A DNA stretch of 64,000 nt, taken from NCBI RefSeq assembly GCF_035825295.1, contig NZ_JAYMGI010000002.1:7826001-7890000 (forward strand), in the 5' to 3' direction. Source of the DNA: Actinacidiphila sp. DG2A-62. GTDB lineage: Bacteria > Actinomycetota > Actinomycetes > Streptomycetales > Streptomycetaceae. The first letter of the stretch is position 1. Each line of letters starts with the position of its first letter. Made by a program: the position numbers and the translations under genes. Shown here piece after piece: positions 1 to 7,489 of the stretch. The notes beneath the pieces were generated by a model. The model was not told the origin of the DNA. It searched no databases and worked only from the letters and a program-made list of their open reading frames with translations.

Positions 1-172
1 GCGGCGCGTCCGCGGCCTCCCGGCGCGCGACCTCGGCCGCCAGATCCGCGTGCCCGCGCGGCGGCCCGGCGACCGCGCCCGCCTCGGTCAGGTCCTGCGA
101 CCGCCCGCTTGGGCCCACCGGGTCAGGGACGACGGCCACCCGCGCGCCACCCGCGCCCTCGCCCGCCGCCAT
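1..172 (-). CDS. N-terminal fragment of an unidentified protein
   Basis: Reading leftward from an ATG at 172 there is an open frame of 57 codons that leaves the window without a stop. A GGGAGG ribosome-binding site lies four bases before the ATG, which is the main reason to call it. The visible residues are Ala/Gly-rich at first, then contain a short hydrophobic stretch (RVAVVPDP) and an acidic-basic helix-like segment. No family is recognisable from so little. The opposite strand is also open here, but its product is arginine-rich and looks like a shadow. The gene lies downstream of thioredoxin, separated from it by a strong hairpin, so it is probably transcribed separately. Confidence 0.45.
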   Translation of the reverse strand, partial: MAAGEGAGGARVAVVPDPVGPSGRSQDLTEAGAVAGPPRGHADLAAEVARREAADAP

Positions 173-284
173 CACGCCTCCCGCCGAGCCGTCCCGGCGG
201 ACCGCCGCCGCTCCGGCCTTGCGCCGTTCCGCCCCTGCTCCTGGCGCCGACGATAGACGCGGCCACCGACAACCTCATGACGAT

Positions 285-314
285 GGCCCGCACGGCGGGT
301 CAGCCGTGCGGGCC
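285..314. terminator. Strong hairpin between trxA and the next gene
   Basis: A perfect inverted repeat with a 12-bp GC stem (GGCCCGCACGGC) and a 6-base loop follows the thioredoxin stop codon by about 135 bases. There is no T tract, which is usual for actinomycete terminators. It probably ends the trx transcript. Confidence 0.55.
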
Positions 315-448
315 GTGCGGGCAGCACTCAACGCCGGCGCTCCCGGGACGCGCGGCGCAGAGCGCCGGTGACCCGGGGGGCCGGTCAGGACCCGCGGACC
401 GGGTCCCGCGCCTCGAACGCGGCGGGACCGGACCGGCGGGGTGCGGCG

Positions 449-817
449 TCAGGACCCCTGCTGGGCCTTCTCCACCGACTTGCGCACCTCGTCCATGTCG
501 ACCGCGCGGGCCTGGGCGATGACGTCCTCCAGCGCGGGCGCGGGCAGCGCGCCGGGCTGGGCGAAGATCGCCACCTTGTCCCGGACGATCATCAGCGTCG
601 GGATCGACTGGATCTGGAACGCGGCGGCCAGCTCCGGCTGGGCCTCGGTGTCGACCTTGGCGAACACGAGGTCCTCGTGCGCGTCGGACGCCTTGTCGTA
701 GACCGGCGCGAACATCTTGCACGGTCCGCACCAGTCCGCCCAGAAGTCGATGAGGACGAAGTCGTTGGACGAAACGACCTCGTCGAAGTTCTCCTTGGTC
801 AGCTCCAGAGTGCTCAT
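449..817 (-). CDS. trxA: Thioredoxin
   Basis: A 122-residue single-domain thioredoxin, a cytoplasmic dithiol-disulfide reductant recycled by thioredoxin reductase. The active site WCGPC is at residues 29-33, preceded by the typical FWADWCGPC context, and the cis-proline loop appears as SIPTLM near residue 75. Length is slightly above the 105-110 residues of the minimal fold because of a C-terminal helix. No Shine-Dalgarno sequence lies at the ATG at 817. A match to a SigR promoter sits immediately upstream and would place transcription start at or next to the ATG, so the mRNA is probably leaderless. This fits known SigR control of several Streptomyces thioredoxins under disulfide stress. Downstream is a strong hairpin. 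Confidence 0.95.
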   Translation of the reverse strand: MSTLELTKENFDEVVSSNDFVLIDFWADWCGPCKMFAPVYDKASDAHEDLVFAKVDTEAQPELAAAFQIQSIPTLMIVRDKVAIFAQPGALPAPALEDVIAQARAVDMDEVRKSVEKAQQGS

Positions 818-825
818 GACCGCTC

Positions 826-851
826 AACGGGCCGCGACGGCCGGAAATTCC
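826..851 (-). promoter_or_regulatory. SigR-type promoter of trxA
   Basis: On the minus strand the sequence reads GGAAT, then exactly 18 bases, then GTT, which matches the SigR consensus GGAAT-N18-GTT of Streptomyces. The GTT ends eight bases before the trxA ATG. SigR/RsrA is the thiol-oxidative stress system and thioredoxin genes are classic targets, so motif and context agree. Confidence 0.7.
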
Positions 852-940
852 TTCCCGCGCCCGGGGAGCCCTTCACTCGTCCGGGTGGTGCGGGGCCGTA
901 CCGCAGTGGCGTGCGGCGGCCCGGCGTCGTTGATCAGCCC

Positions 941-1165
941 ATGGCGGCAAGCAAGTGGGTCAGGCAGGAGTTCGCACCGGTCGCGGCGGTCGAGGGCGGC
1001 ATGATGCCCCCGGCCCGAGCAGAAACGCTTCTGCAGAGCCGGGACGCGCCCCTCTACGCGGCTCTGGCCGACCAGTGGCGGCTGGCCGGCCGCATGGTCC
1101 CGGGCCAGACGGACCCCGAATGGGCGGAACTCGTCGGCCGGGTGCCGCGGCTCAGCGGGGTCTGA
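941..1165 (+). CDS. Small conserved hypothetical protein
   Basis: A 74-residue soluble protein beginning MAASKWVRQEF and ending at 1165. It looks like the small streptomycete family with a KWVRQEFAPV start and a DPEWAELV segment near the C-terminus. No motif suggests a catalytic role, and there is no signal peptide or membrane segment. No clear ribosome-binding site precedes the ATG, so the start is a best guess based on where the non-shadow residue composition begins. It is divergent from trxA across about 120 bases and convergent with the HTH-citrate synthase gene. Confidence 0.6.
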   Translation: MAASKWVRQEFAPVAAVEGGMMPPARAETLLQSRDAPLYAALADQWRLAGRMVPGQTDPEWAELVGRVPRLSGV

Positions 1166-1169
1166 GCGC

Positions 1170-1294
1170 GGGGCGCGCTGCGGACCGGACGTCCGGGCGG
1201 GTTCCCGGGCGGCTTCCCGGGCGCGGTCCGGGGCTGCCGTCCGGGCGGGATTCCGGGCGGGCTCCGGTGCGCGTCCCCGGGCGCGGTTCCGGGC
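1170..1294. repeat. Degenerate G/C tandem repeats in a convergent gap
   Basis: The spacer between the small protein and the citrate synthase-family gene consists of imperfect copies of a roughly 12-16 base unit resembling CCGGGCGGGTTCC. It holds no open frame of credible composition. It probably arose by slippage, and parts could fold as a bidirectional terminator. Confidence 0.5.
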
Positions 1295-2848
1295 TCAGCG
1301 CGCGGGGCGGCCGGGCGCGGGGAGCGGCCGGCCGGGCGGCGGCCCGTCGTAGCCGCCGCCCGGCCGCATCCGCAGCGGGCGCTCGGCGTACTCCTCCAGC
1401 GCGTGCGCGATCCAGCCCGCCGTCCTGGCCACCGCGAAGACCGTCTCGCCGGCCTCCGCGGGCATCCCCGAGGACACCGAGAGCACGCCGAGCGCCAGGT
1501 CGACGTTGGCGTGCAGCGGGGAGTGCCGGGCGGCGGTCGACACCACGTCGCGGGCGGCGGCCAGGGCCGGGGCCGCCGCGGGCACGTCGGCGAGCAGTCG
1601 CAGCAGCAGCCGGGCCCGCGGGTCCTCGCCCCGGTACAGCCGGTGCCCGAGGCCGGGGACCGGCCGCCCGGCCCGCAGGTGCTCGGCCACCACCGGGCCC
1701 GCGCCGCGCTCCAGCACCTCGCCGAGCATCCGGTGGACCAGCCCGCTGGCCTGGCCGTGCAGCGGGCTGTCCAGCGCGCCGAGGCCAGCGGACACCACCG
1801 CGTAGGGGTGCGCCCGCGCGGAGGCCGCGACGCGCGCGGCCAGTGTGGACGCGGCCAGGCCGTGGTCGACGAGCAGCGCCAGCGCCGCGTCCAGCACCCG
1901 CAGGGACGCCTCGTCGGCGGGGCGCGCCGTCAGCCGCGACCACAGCCGCCACGGCAGCCGCCCGGCGCCCCGGTGCGTCCGCCCGGCCGGCGGCAGCGCC
2001 TCGACCAGCGTCGGCAGCAGGCTGCGTGCCGAGCCGAGCACGGCTTCGGGCGACAGGTCGAACCGCAGCGGGTCCGCGGCGGCCGCCGCGACGACCGCGA
2101 CCCGCAGCCGGTCCACCGGGCCGCTGCCGCCCGGCAGCGCCCCCGCCGCCCGGCGCGCCGCGGCCAGCGGCTCGGGCGGCGCCTCGAAGCGGACACCCGG
2201 CCGCAGCTCCCCGGTCCACAGCCACTCGGCGACCTCCTCGTACGAGAACGCCTCGGCCAGCGCGACCGCGTCGACGCCGCGGAAGTAGTAGCGGTCCTCA
2301 CCGATCAGGGTGACGCCGGTGCGCAGGCGGCCGAACACGCCGCCGGACGCGTCCGGGGCGCCCGGGGCGCCCGTGGCGCCCGTGGGAGTCGCGGGGGTCG
2401 CGGCGCCCGGAGGAACCGCGCCCGTGGGGGAGTCCGCGAGGAAGGCGCCCGCCCGGGGCCCGGCCTCGGCCCGGACGGCGAACGGGTCCGTCCCCCCGTC
2501 CGGCGTCCCGCCCGCCGCGGCCACCGCGCCCGTCCTGCCACGCCGGGCCAGCGCCGCGACCTGACCGGGGTCGAACGTGCTGCCGCGGCCCCCGGCCGCC
2601 CTGCGGCTGTCGAGCAGCCCGCGGCTGACGTAGGCGTAGAGGGTCTCGGGTTTGACGCCGAGCCGCCTGGCCGCCTCGCGGGTACTGATCCGGTCCTCGT
2701 GCTCGTGCTCGGCGGCCGGCCGGACGCGGGACGACCCCGCACCGCCCGGCCCGCCACCCGCCGGTCCGTCGCCCGCCGGCTCGCCGACGGGCGGTCCGTC
2801 GCCCGTCGCCCCCTCCGCCGACCCCGCCTCCTGGTTCGTCATGGGCAC
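1295..2848 (-). CDS. Citrate synthase-family protein with N-terminal HTH
   Basis: A protein of about 517 residues. After a disordered Gly/Pro-rich N-terminus comes a MerR/excisionase-like helix-turn-helix near residues 54-100 (STREAARRLGVKPETLYAY), then a low-complexity linker, then a citrate synthase fold. Catalytic-type residues are visible: SPLHG, GLGHRLYR and NVDLALG supply the two histidines and the aspartate of citrate synthase. The fusion suggests a protein that binds DNA and senses or uses oxaloacetate or an acyl-CoA. It is divergent from a second citrate synthase gene, and palindromes lie between them. The start is uncertain: GTG at 2848 or ATG at 2842, since the GGGGAGG at 2862-2868 is 13-19 bases away. 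Enzyme or regulator cannot be decided from sequence. Confidence 0.85.
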   Translation of the reverse strand: MPMTNQEAGSAEGATGDGPPVGEPAGDGPAGGGPGGAGSSRVRPAAEHEHEDRISTREAARRLGVKPETLYAYVSRGLLDSRRAAGGRGSTFDPGQVAALARRGRTGAVAAAGGTPDGGTDPFAVRAEAGPRAGAFLADSPTGAVPPGAATPATPTGATGAPGAPDASGGVFGRLRTGVTLIGEDRYYFRGVDAVALAEAFSYEEVAEWLWTGELRPGVRFEAPPEPLAAARRAAGALPGGSGPVDRLRVAVVAAAAADPLRFDLSPEAVLGSARSLLPTLVEALPPAGRTHRGAGRLPWRLWSRLTARPADEASLRVLDAALALLVDHGLAASTLAARVAASARAHPYAVVSAGLGALDSPLHGQASGLVHRMLGEVLERGAGPVVAEHLRAGRPVPGLGHRLYRGEDPRARLLLRLLADVPAAAPALAAARDVVSTAARHSPLHANVDLALGVLSVSSGMPAEAGETVFAVARTAGWIAHALEEYAERPLRMRPGGGYDGPPPGRPLPAPGRPAR

Positions 2849-2878
2849 ACCGTAGCGGCATCCTCCCCGCCTTGACTA

Positions 2879-2912
2879 TTGATTCAATCAACATTGACAG
2901 GTTGACGATCAA
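2879..2912. promoter_or_regulatory. Palindromic operators between the two citrate synthase genes
   Basis: The spacer is strikingly AT-rich for this genome and holds the palindrome TTGATTCAATCAA (2879-2891, arms of six around one base) and the related TTGACGATCAA (2902-2912). Several TTGAC-type hexamers lie among them. The layout fits an operator array in a divergent promoter; the obvious candidate ligand is the HTH of the adjacent citrate synthase-family protein. Confidence 0.55.
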
Positions 2913-2962
2913 TCATGGACAGTCGCCTGTACACCCCGCGTCACCCAGGAAGGACCACCCCC

Positions 2963-4119
2963 ATGCCTGTCACTTCGGCGAACGCCCCGATCGACGTACC
3001 GCGCGGTCTCAAGGGCGTCGTCGTCACCGAGACCGCGCTCGGCGACGTCCGCGGCGACGAGGGCTTCTACCACTACCGGGAGTTCTCCGCCGTCGAGCTG
3101 GCCGAGAACCGCACGTTCGAAGACGTCTGGCACCTGATGTTCTTCGGCGTCCTGCCGGACGCCGCCGCGCGCGCGGACTTCACCGCCAGGACCGCCGCCC
3201 TGCGCCGGCTGCCCGACGAGGTGCGCGACGCGCTGCCGGCGATCGCCCGCGCCACCGGGCCGGCCCGCTCGCCGGGCTGCGCACCGCGCTCTCGCTGACC
3301 GGGGCCGCGGCGGGCTTCGAGCCGCTCTACGACATCGGCCCCGACCGCAGGCTCGCCGACGCGCTGGCCGCCTGCGCCGCGGTGCCGACGCTGCTCACCG
3401 CGCTGCACCGGCTGGGGCGCGGACTGGCGCCGGTCGAGCCGCGCGAGGACCTGCCGCACGCGGCGAACTACCTGTACATGCTGACCGGCCGGGAGCCCGA
3501 GCCGGACCGGGCGCGGGCGGTCGAGCAGTACCTGATCTCCACCGTCGACCACGGCTTCAACGCCTCGACGTTCACCGCCCGGGTCATCGCCTCCACGGGA
3601 GCGGACCTCGCGGCCTGCCTGGTCGGCGCGGTGGGCGCGCTGTCCGGCCCGCTGCACGGCGGCGCGCCCAGCCGGGCGCTGGACACCCTGGACGCCATCG
3701 GCAGCGTGGACCGGATCGACGACTGGCTGCGCGAGCACGTGCTCGCGGGCGACCGGATCATGGGCTTCGGCCACCCCGTCTACCGCACCGAGGACCCGCG
3801 CTCGCGGATGCTCAAGAAGATCGCCCGGTCCTTCGGCGGCGACCTGGTGGACTTCGCGGTGCGGGTCGAGGAGCGCGCCGAGGCGATACTCGCCGAGCTG
3901 AAGCCCGGCCGCGACCTGCACATCAACGTGGAGTTCTTCGCCGGCGTGGTGATGGAGCTGTGCGGGCTGCCGAGGGAGATGTTCACGCCCACCTTCGCCG
4001 CCGCCCGGGCGGTGGGCTGGAGCGCCAACGTGCTGGAGCAGGCGCAGGACAGCAAGATCATCCGTCCGGCGGCCCGCTACGTCGGCCCCGCCCCGGCCCG
4101 CCCGGTCCCGGTGGGCTGA
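2963..4119 (+). pseudogene. Citrate synthase (second copy), frameshifted
   Basis: Condensation of oxaloacetate and acetyl-CoA is the family reaction. The start is ATG 2963 with AGGAAGGA eight bases upstream. The first ~100 residues (VPRGLKGVVVTETALGDVRG onward) read in one frame. At 3264-3266 a CCC appears to have lost one C, and the rest (AGLRTALSLTGAAAG onward) continues in another frame to 4119, giving about 385 residues if repaired. GPLHGGAP and GFGHPVYRTEDPR carry the expected histidines, but the usual NVDF aspartate is a glutamate (NVEFFAG). Composition is normal on both sides, so the break is likely a sequence error. It is divergent from the HTH-citrate synthase gene. Confidence 0.85.
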
Positions 4120-4217
4120 GGGCGGGCCGGCCGTGGCCGTGGGCGCGGAGTGCGCGGCGGGCCCGGAGCGCGCGGCGGGCGCGGGCGGTGTCCGGCGGGG
4201 CGCGTGGACGACATACT

Positions 4218-4229
4218 TACCAGTCGGTA
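4218..4229. promoter_or_regulatory. TetR-type operator candidate
   Basis: TACC-AGTC-GGTA is an inverted repeat resembling operators of TetR/AcrR repressors, and a CATACT hexamer just before it could be a -10 box. It lies about 60 bases upstream of the quinone oxidoreductase start. No TetR gene is in the window. Confidence 0.45.
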
Positions 4230-4290
4230 GGCTGCGGTGGCAGTGGCTCCCGCCGGACGGCGGGAGCGCGGGCCCTGCGGAGGAGTCAGC

Positions 4291-5244
4291 GTGCGTGCCA
4301 TCCAGATCACCGGGTTCGGCGGCCCCGAGGTGCTGCGGCTGACCGAGCTGCCCGACCCGGTGGCCGGGCCGGGACAGCTGCTGGTCGACGTCGCCGCGGC
4401 CGGCGTCAACTACGCCGACACCCACACCGTGGAGGACAGCTACCTCTCCAGCAGCACCCTGCCGCTGGTCCCCGGCGGGGAGGTCGCCGGACGCACCGCG
4501 GACGGCCGGCGCGTCGTCGCCCTCACCGACAACGGCGGCTACGCCGAGAAGGCCGCGGTCCACGAGTCCCTCGCCCACGACGTCCCGGCGCAGGTGTCCG
4601 ACGCGCAGGCGCTGGCGCTCGTGGTCCAGGGCGTCACCGCCTGGCACCTGCTGCGCACCTCCTCCCGGCTCGCGCACGGCGAGAGCGTCGTGGTCCACGC
4701 CGCGGCAGGCGGCACCGGCTCGCTCGCCGTCCAGCTCGCCAAGGAGTTCGGCGCGGGCCGCGTCATCGCCACCGCCTCCGACCGGGCCAAGCGGGACCTG
4801 GCCGTGGAGCTGGGCGCGGACGTCGCGGTGGACCCCGCCCCCGAGGGGCTCAAGGAGCGCCTGGTCGAGGCCAACGGCGGCAGTCCGGTGGACGTCGTGC
4901 TGGAGATGACCGGCGGGCCGGTCTTCGACGCCTCGCTCGCCGCCCTCGCCCCCTTCGGCCGGCTGGTGACCTACGGGATGGCCTCGCGGCAGCCCGCCAC
5001 CCCCGTCGAGCCCGCCCGGCTGATGGGCCGCTCCCGCGCCGTCGTCGGATTCTGGCTCGCCCACTGCCTCGGGCGGCCCGGCATGTTCCACGAGCCGCTC
5101 GCCGAACTCCTCGACATGACCGCCAAGGGAACACTGAAGCCGCAGGTCGGCGGCGTCTACCCGCTGTCCGGCGCGGCCCGCGCCCACCAGGACCTGCGGT
5201 CCCGTCGCACCCGCGGGAAGCTCGTGCTCGACGTCCGGCGTTGA
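4291..5244 (+). CDS. Quinone oxidoreductase-like zinc-independent MDR dehydrogenase
   Basis: A 317-residue medium-chain dehydrogenase/reductase of the NADPH:quinone oxidoreductase type. The N-terminal GroES-like domain (FGGPEVLRL) is followed by a Rossmann domain with the nucleotide loop AAAGGTGSLAVQLAK around residue 150. The structural zinc cysteines of alcohol dehydrogenases are absent, which favours a quinone or enone reductase. The start is GTG 4291, because AGGAG lies six bases upstream; an earlier in-frame start lacks one. A TetR-type operator upstream suggests induction by a small lipophilic molecule. The true substrate is unknown. Confidence 0.88.
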   Translation: MRAIQITGFGGPEVLRLTELPDPVAGPGQLLVDVAAAGVNYADTHTVEDSYLSSSTLPLVPGGEVAGRTADGRRVVALTDNGGYAEKAAVHESLAHDVPAQVSDAQALALVVQGVTAWHLLRTSSRLAHGESVVVHAAAGGTGSLAVQLAKEFGAGRVIATASDRAKRDLAVELGADVAVDPAPEGLKERLVEANGGSPVDVVLEMTGGPVFDASLAALAPFGRLVTYGMASRQPATPVEPARLMGRSRAVVGFWLAHCLGRPGMFHEPLAELLDMTAKGTLKPQVGGVYPLSGAARAHQDLRSRRTRGKLVLDVRR

Positions 5245-5432
5245 CCCTGCCGGGGCCGAGCGGAAGGCCGGTCGCGGACTCACCCCCGTGGGCGGAACCC
5301 GGCGGGGCCCGCCGCTCGTTGCCCCGGTGGGTAGAGAGCATGTGAGGAGCCGCACGCGGCGCCTCGGCAAACCCGCGGCGCACCCGGGCCTGGCCCGGGG
5401 AGGTCCGCGTCCGGCACGACCCGGGAGGGGCC

Positions 5433-6335
5433 TTGACCAGAAACCGTTTCGCGGCCGACCGGGGACTGACGACCCGCATGGTCGTCACCATGTTCCTGAT
5501 CGGGCTGCTCTATGTCGTCTTCGTCGGCGCGCTGCTGGCGCTGCTGCGCGGATCGTGGCCGCTGATCCTGGTGATCGCCGGGCTGCTGTTCGTCGCCCAG
5601 TTCTGGTTCAGCGACCGCATCGCCGCCTTCAGCATGGGAGCCCGCGAGGTCACCCCGGAGGAGGCGCCGGAGCTGCACGGCGTCGTCGACCGGATCTGCG
5701 CGCTGGCCGACATGCCCAAGCCGAAGGTCGCCATCGCCGACTCCGACGTGCCCAACGCGTTCGCCACCGGCCGCAACCGCAAGAACACCGTGGTCTGCGC
5801 CACCACCGGCCTGCTGCGCCGGCTGGAGCCGGACGAACTGGAGGGCGTCATCGCCCACGAACTCTCCCACGTCGCCCACAAGGACGTGGCGGTGATGACG
5901 ATCGCCTCCTTCCTGGGCGTGCTCGCGGGCGTGATCACCCGCATCGGGCTGTGGGGCGGCTTCCGCCGCGGCGGCCGTGACGCGAACACGGCGATGATCG
6001 CCGTCCTGGTGCCGGTGGTCAGCGCCGTGGTCTACGCGATCAGCTTCCTGCTCACCCGGATGCTGTCGCGCTACCGCGAGCTGTCCGCCGACCGCAGCGC
6101 GGCCCTGCTGACCGGACGGCCCTCGTCGCTGGCCTCCGCGCTCACCAAGGTCAGCGGGCAGATCGCCCGCATCCCCACCGAGGACCTGCGCAGGTCCCAG
6201 CCGTTCAACGCGTTCTACTTCGCCCCCGCGCTCAGCGCCGGCGCCTCGATGTCGCGGCTGCTGTCCACCCACCCGACGCTGGAGAGGCGGCTCGAACAGC
6301 TCGCCGGCATCACCGCGGAACTGGACCGCCGCTGA
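5433..6335 (+). CDS. htpX: Membrane zinc metalloprotease HtpX
   Basis: A 300-residue M48 protease that degrades misfolded membrane proteins. Two hydrophobic segments occupy roughly residues 15-65 and another pair follows the active site. The zinc motif HELSH is near residue 143, and the third ligand glutamate lies in the later RELSADR segment. The start is TTG 5433 with GGGAGGGG just upstream. The stop overlaps the next start by one base (TGATG), so translation is coupled to pspAB. In Streptomyces this pair belongs to envelope-stress biology. A loose SigR-like match (GGAAC-N19-GTT, 5294-5320) lies upstream, but its spacing is one base off. Confidence 0.94.
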   Translation: MTRNRFAADRGLTTRMVVTMFLIGLLYVVFVGALLALLRGSWPLILVIAGLLFVAQFWFSDRIAAFSMGAREVTPEEAPELHGVVDRICALADMPKPKVAIADSDVPNAFATGRNRKNTVVCATTGLLRRLEPDELEGVIAHELSHVAHKDVAVMTIASFLGVLAGVITRIGLWGGFRRGGRDANTAMIAVLVPVVSAVVYAISFLLTRMLSRYRELSADRSAALLTGRPSSLASALTKVSGQIARIPTEDLRRSQPFNAFYFAPALSAGASMSRLLSTHPTLERRLEQLAGITAELDRR

Positions 6336-6886
6336 TGGGCCTGCTCGACGTGCTGCTCGGCCGCAGCAAGCCGGTCCGCCCCGACCTCGACCAGCTCTTC
6401 GGCCTCACCTCCGCCGCGATCACCCTGCGCGCGGCGAGCGAACTGCGGCCCACCGGGCTCGGCTCGGTGTGCTTCGCCGCCGTGGAGGGCGGGGCGTTCG
6501 CCGAGATCCAGCAGGACCTGCACACCCTGCTGGCCACCGAGTCCAGCCGCGACTCCTACGGCTACACCTGGCTGCTCTCCCGGCACGACCCCGAGGACAC
6601 CACCGGCCTGGTCACCGACCTGCACGCCGTCAACTCCACGCTGGAGCAGCACGGGTTCGGCCCGCAGCTGCTCTGCTCCCTGGTCGGCTTCGCGGATCCG
6701 GAAGGACGCTCGCTGGCGCTGGTCTACCTCTACAAGCGCGGCAGCTTCTACCCGTTCGCGCCGCTGCCCGGCGAGAAGCGGGACAACGCGCTGGAACTCC
6801 AGGTCAAGGCGCTGGTCCACAACGACCTGCGGCTGGAGGACGACCTGTCGCGCTGGTTCCCGGTGTGGGGCGCGCCGGGGCTGTGA
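6335..6886 (+). CDS. pspAB: PspA-associated protein PspAB
   Basis: A 183-residue soluble protein starting MGLLDVLLGRSKP, the characteristic opening of the actinobacterial PspAB family found next to htpX or pspA. It has no signal peptide and no catalytic motif. Its start codon shares one base with the htpX stop, which implies a two-gene operon and probably a joint role in membrane stress. The molecular function is not established. Confidence 0.85.
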   Translation: MGLLDVLLGRSKPVRPDLDQLFGLTSAAITLRAASELRPTGLGSVCFAAVEGGAFAEIQQDLHTLLATESSRDSYGYTWLLSRHDPEDTTGLVTDLHAVNSTLEQHGFGPQLLCSLVGFADPEGRSLALVYLYKRGSFYPFAPLPGEKRDNALELQVKALVHNDLRLEDDLSRWFPVWGAPGL

Positions 6887-6965
6887 CGCGACGGAGGGTC
6901 GGCGGAACGGAACGGACTGTGCCTAAGCTGGAGATCATCAGCCGCGCATCCGTGGAGGCATCCGC

Positions 6966-7409
6966 ATGACCGCGTACGACCCGAACGACGTGACCCTCAC
7001 CCGCGAGGACTGGGTGGCCGACCAGGCCAGGCGCTACGAATCCTCGGGGGGCACCGAGGGCACCGACATGAAAGGCGCGCCGTGCCTGCTGCTGGACTAC
7101 CTCGGGCGCAAGAGCGGCACCTGGCACCGGACCGTGCTCATCTACGGCCGTGACGGCGAGGACTACCTGATCGTCGCGTCCAAGGGCGGCGCGCCCACGA
7201 ACCCTCTGTGGTTCGACAGCCTGGTCGAGCACCCGGAGGTCCACCTGCGGGTCGGCACCGAGCGGTTCGCCGCCCGCGCCGAGGTGCTCTCCGCCCAGGA
7301 CAAGGCCCGCGTCTGGCCCCACCTGCTCGAGGTCTGGCCGCCGTACGCGGACTACCAGAAGAAGACCGACCGGGACATCCCCGTGGTCCGCCTGCGCCGC
7401 GCGGGCTAG
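6966..7409 (+). CDS. F420-dependent (Ddn-type) nitroreductase family protein
   Basis: A 147-residue protein of the deazaflavin-dependent nitroreductase family. These small split-barrel enzymes use reduced F420 to reduce quinones or nitro compounds. Typical features are the YLGRKSG-WHRTVLIYG strand pair, the KGGAPTNPLWFDSL segment and the DYQKKTDRDIPVVRL C-terminus. The start ATG 6966 has GGAGG about eight bases upstream, and a TAAGCT hexamer at 6924-6929 is a likely -10 box. It appears monocistronic and converges on the HTH regulator gene. Confidence 0.9.
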   Translation: MTAYDPNDVTLTREDWVADQARRYESSGGTEGTDMKGAPCLLLDYLGRKSGTWHRTVLIYGRDGEDYLIVASKGGAPTNPLWFDSLVEHPEVHLRVGTERFAARAEVLSAQDKARVWPHLLEVWPPYADYQKKTDRDIPVVRLRRAG

Positions 7410-7412
7410 CCC

Positions 7413-7428
7413 CCGCGCCCCGGCGCGG
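7413..7428. terminator. Short GC hairpin in a convergent gap
   Basis: CCGCGC, a four-base loop, GCGCGG, directly after the nitroreductase stop and before the end of the convergent regulator gene. It is short, so this is only a plausible bidirectional terminator. Confidence 0.3.
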
Positions 7429-7489
7429 TGACGGTGCGCCGCACCCATGGCGCGGCCGCACCCGAGGCGCGGCCCGTGGGCCGGACGGC

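Noticed and set aside
1..256. Plus-strand gene at the left edge
   Set aside because: Open but Arg-rich; the minus strand has a ribosome-binding site and a more natural composition.
5294..5320. SigR promoter for htpX
   Set aside because: GGAAC-N19-GTT deviates in both last base and spacing; too weak beside the exact match at trxA.
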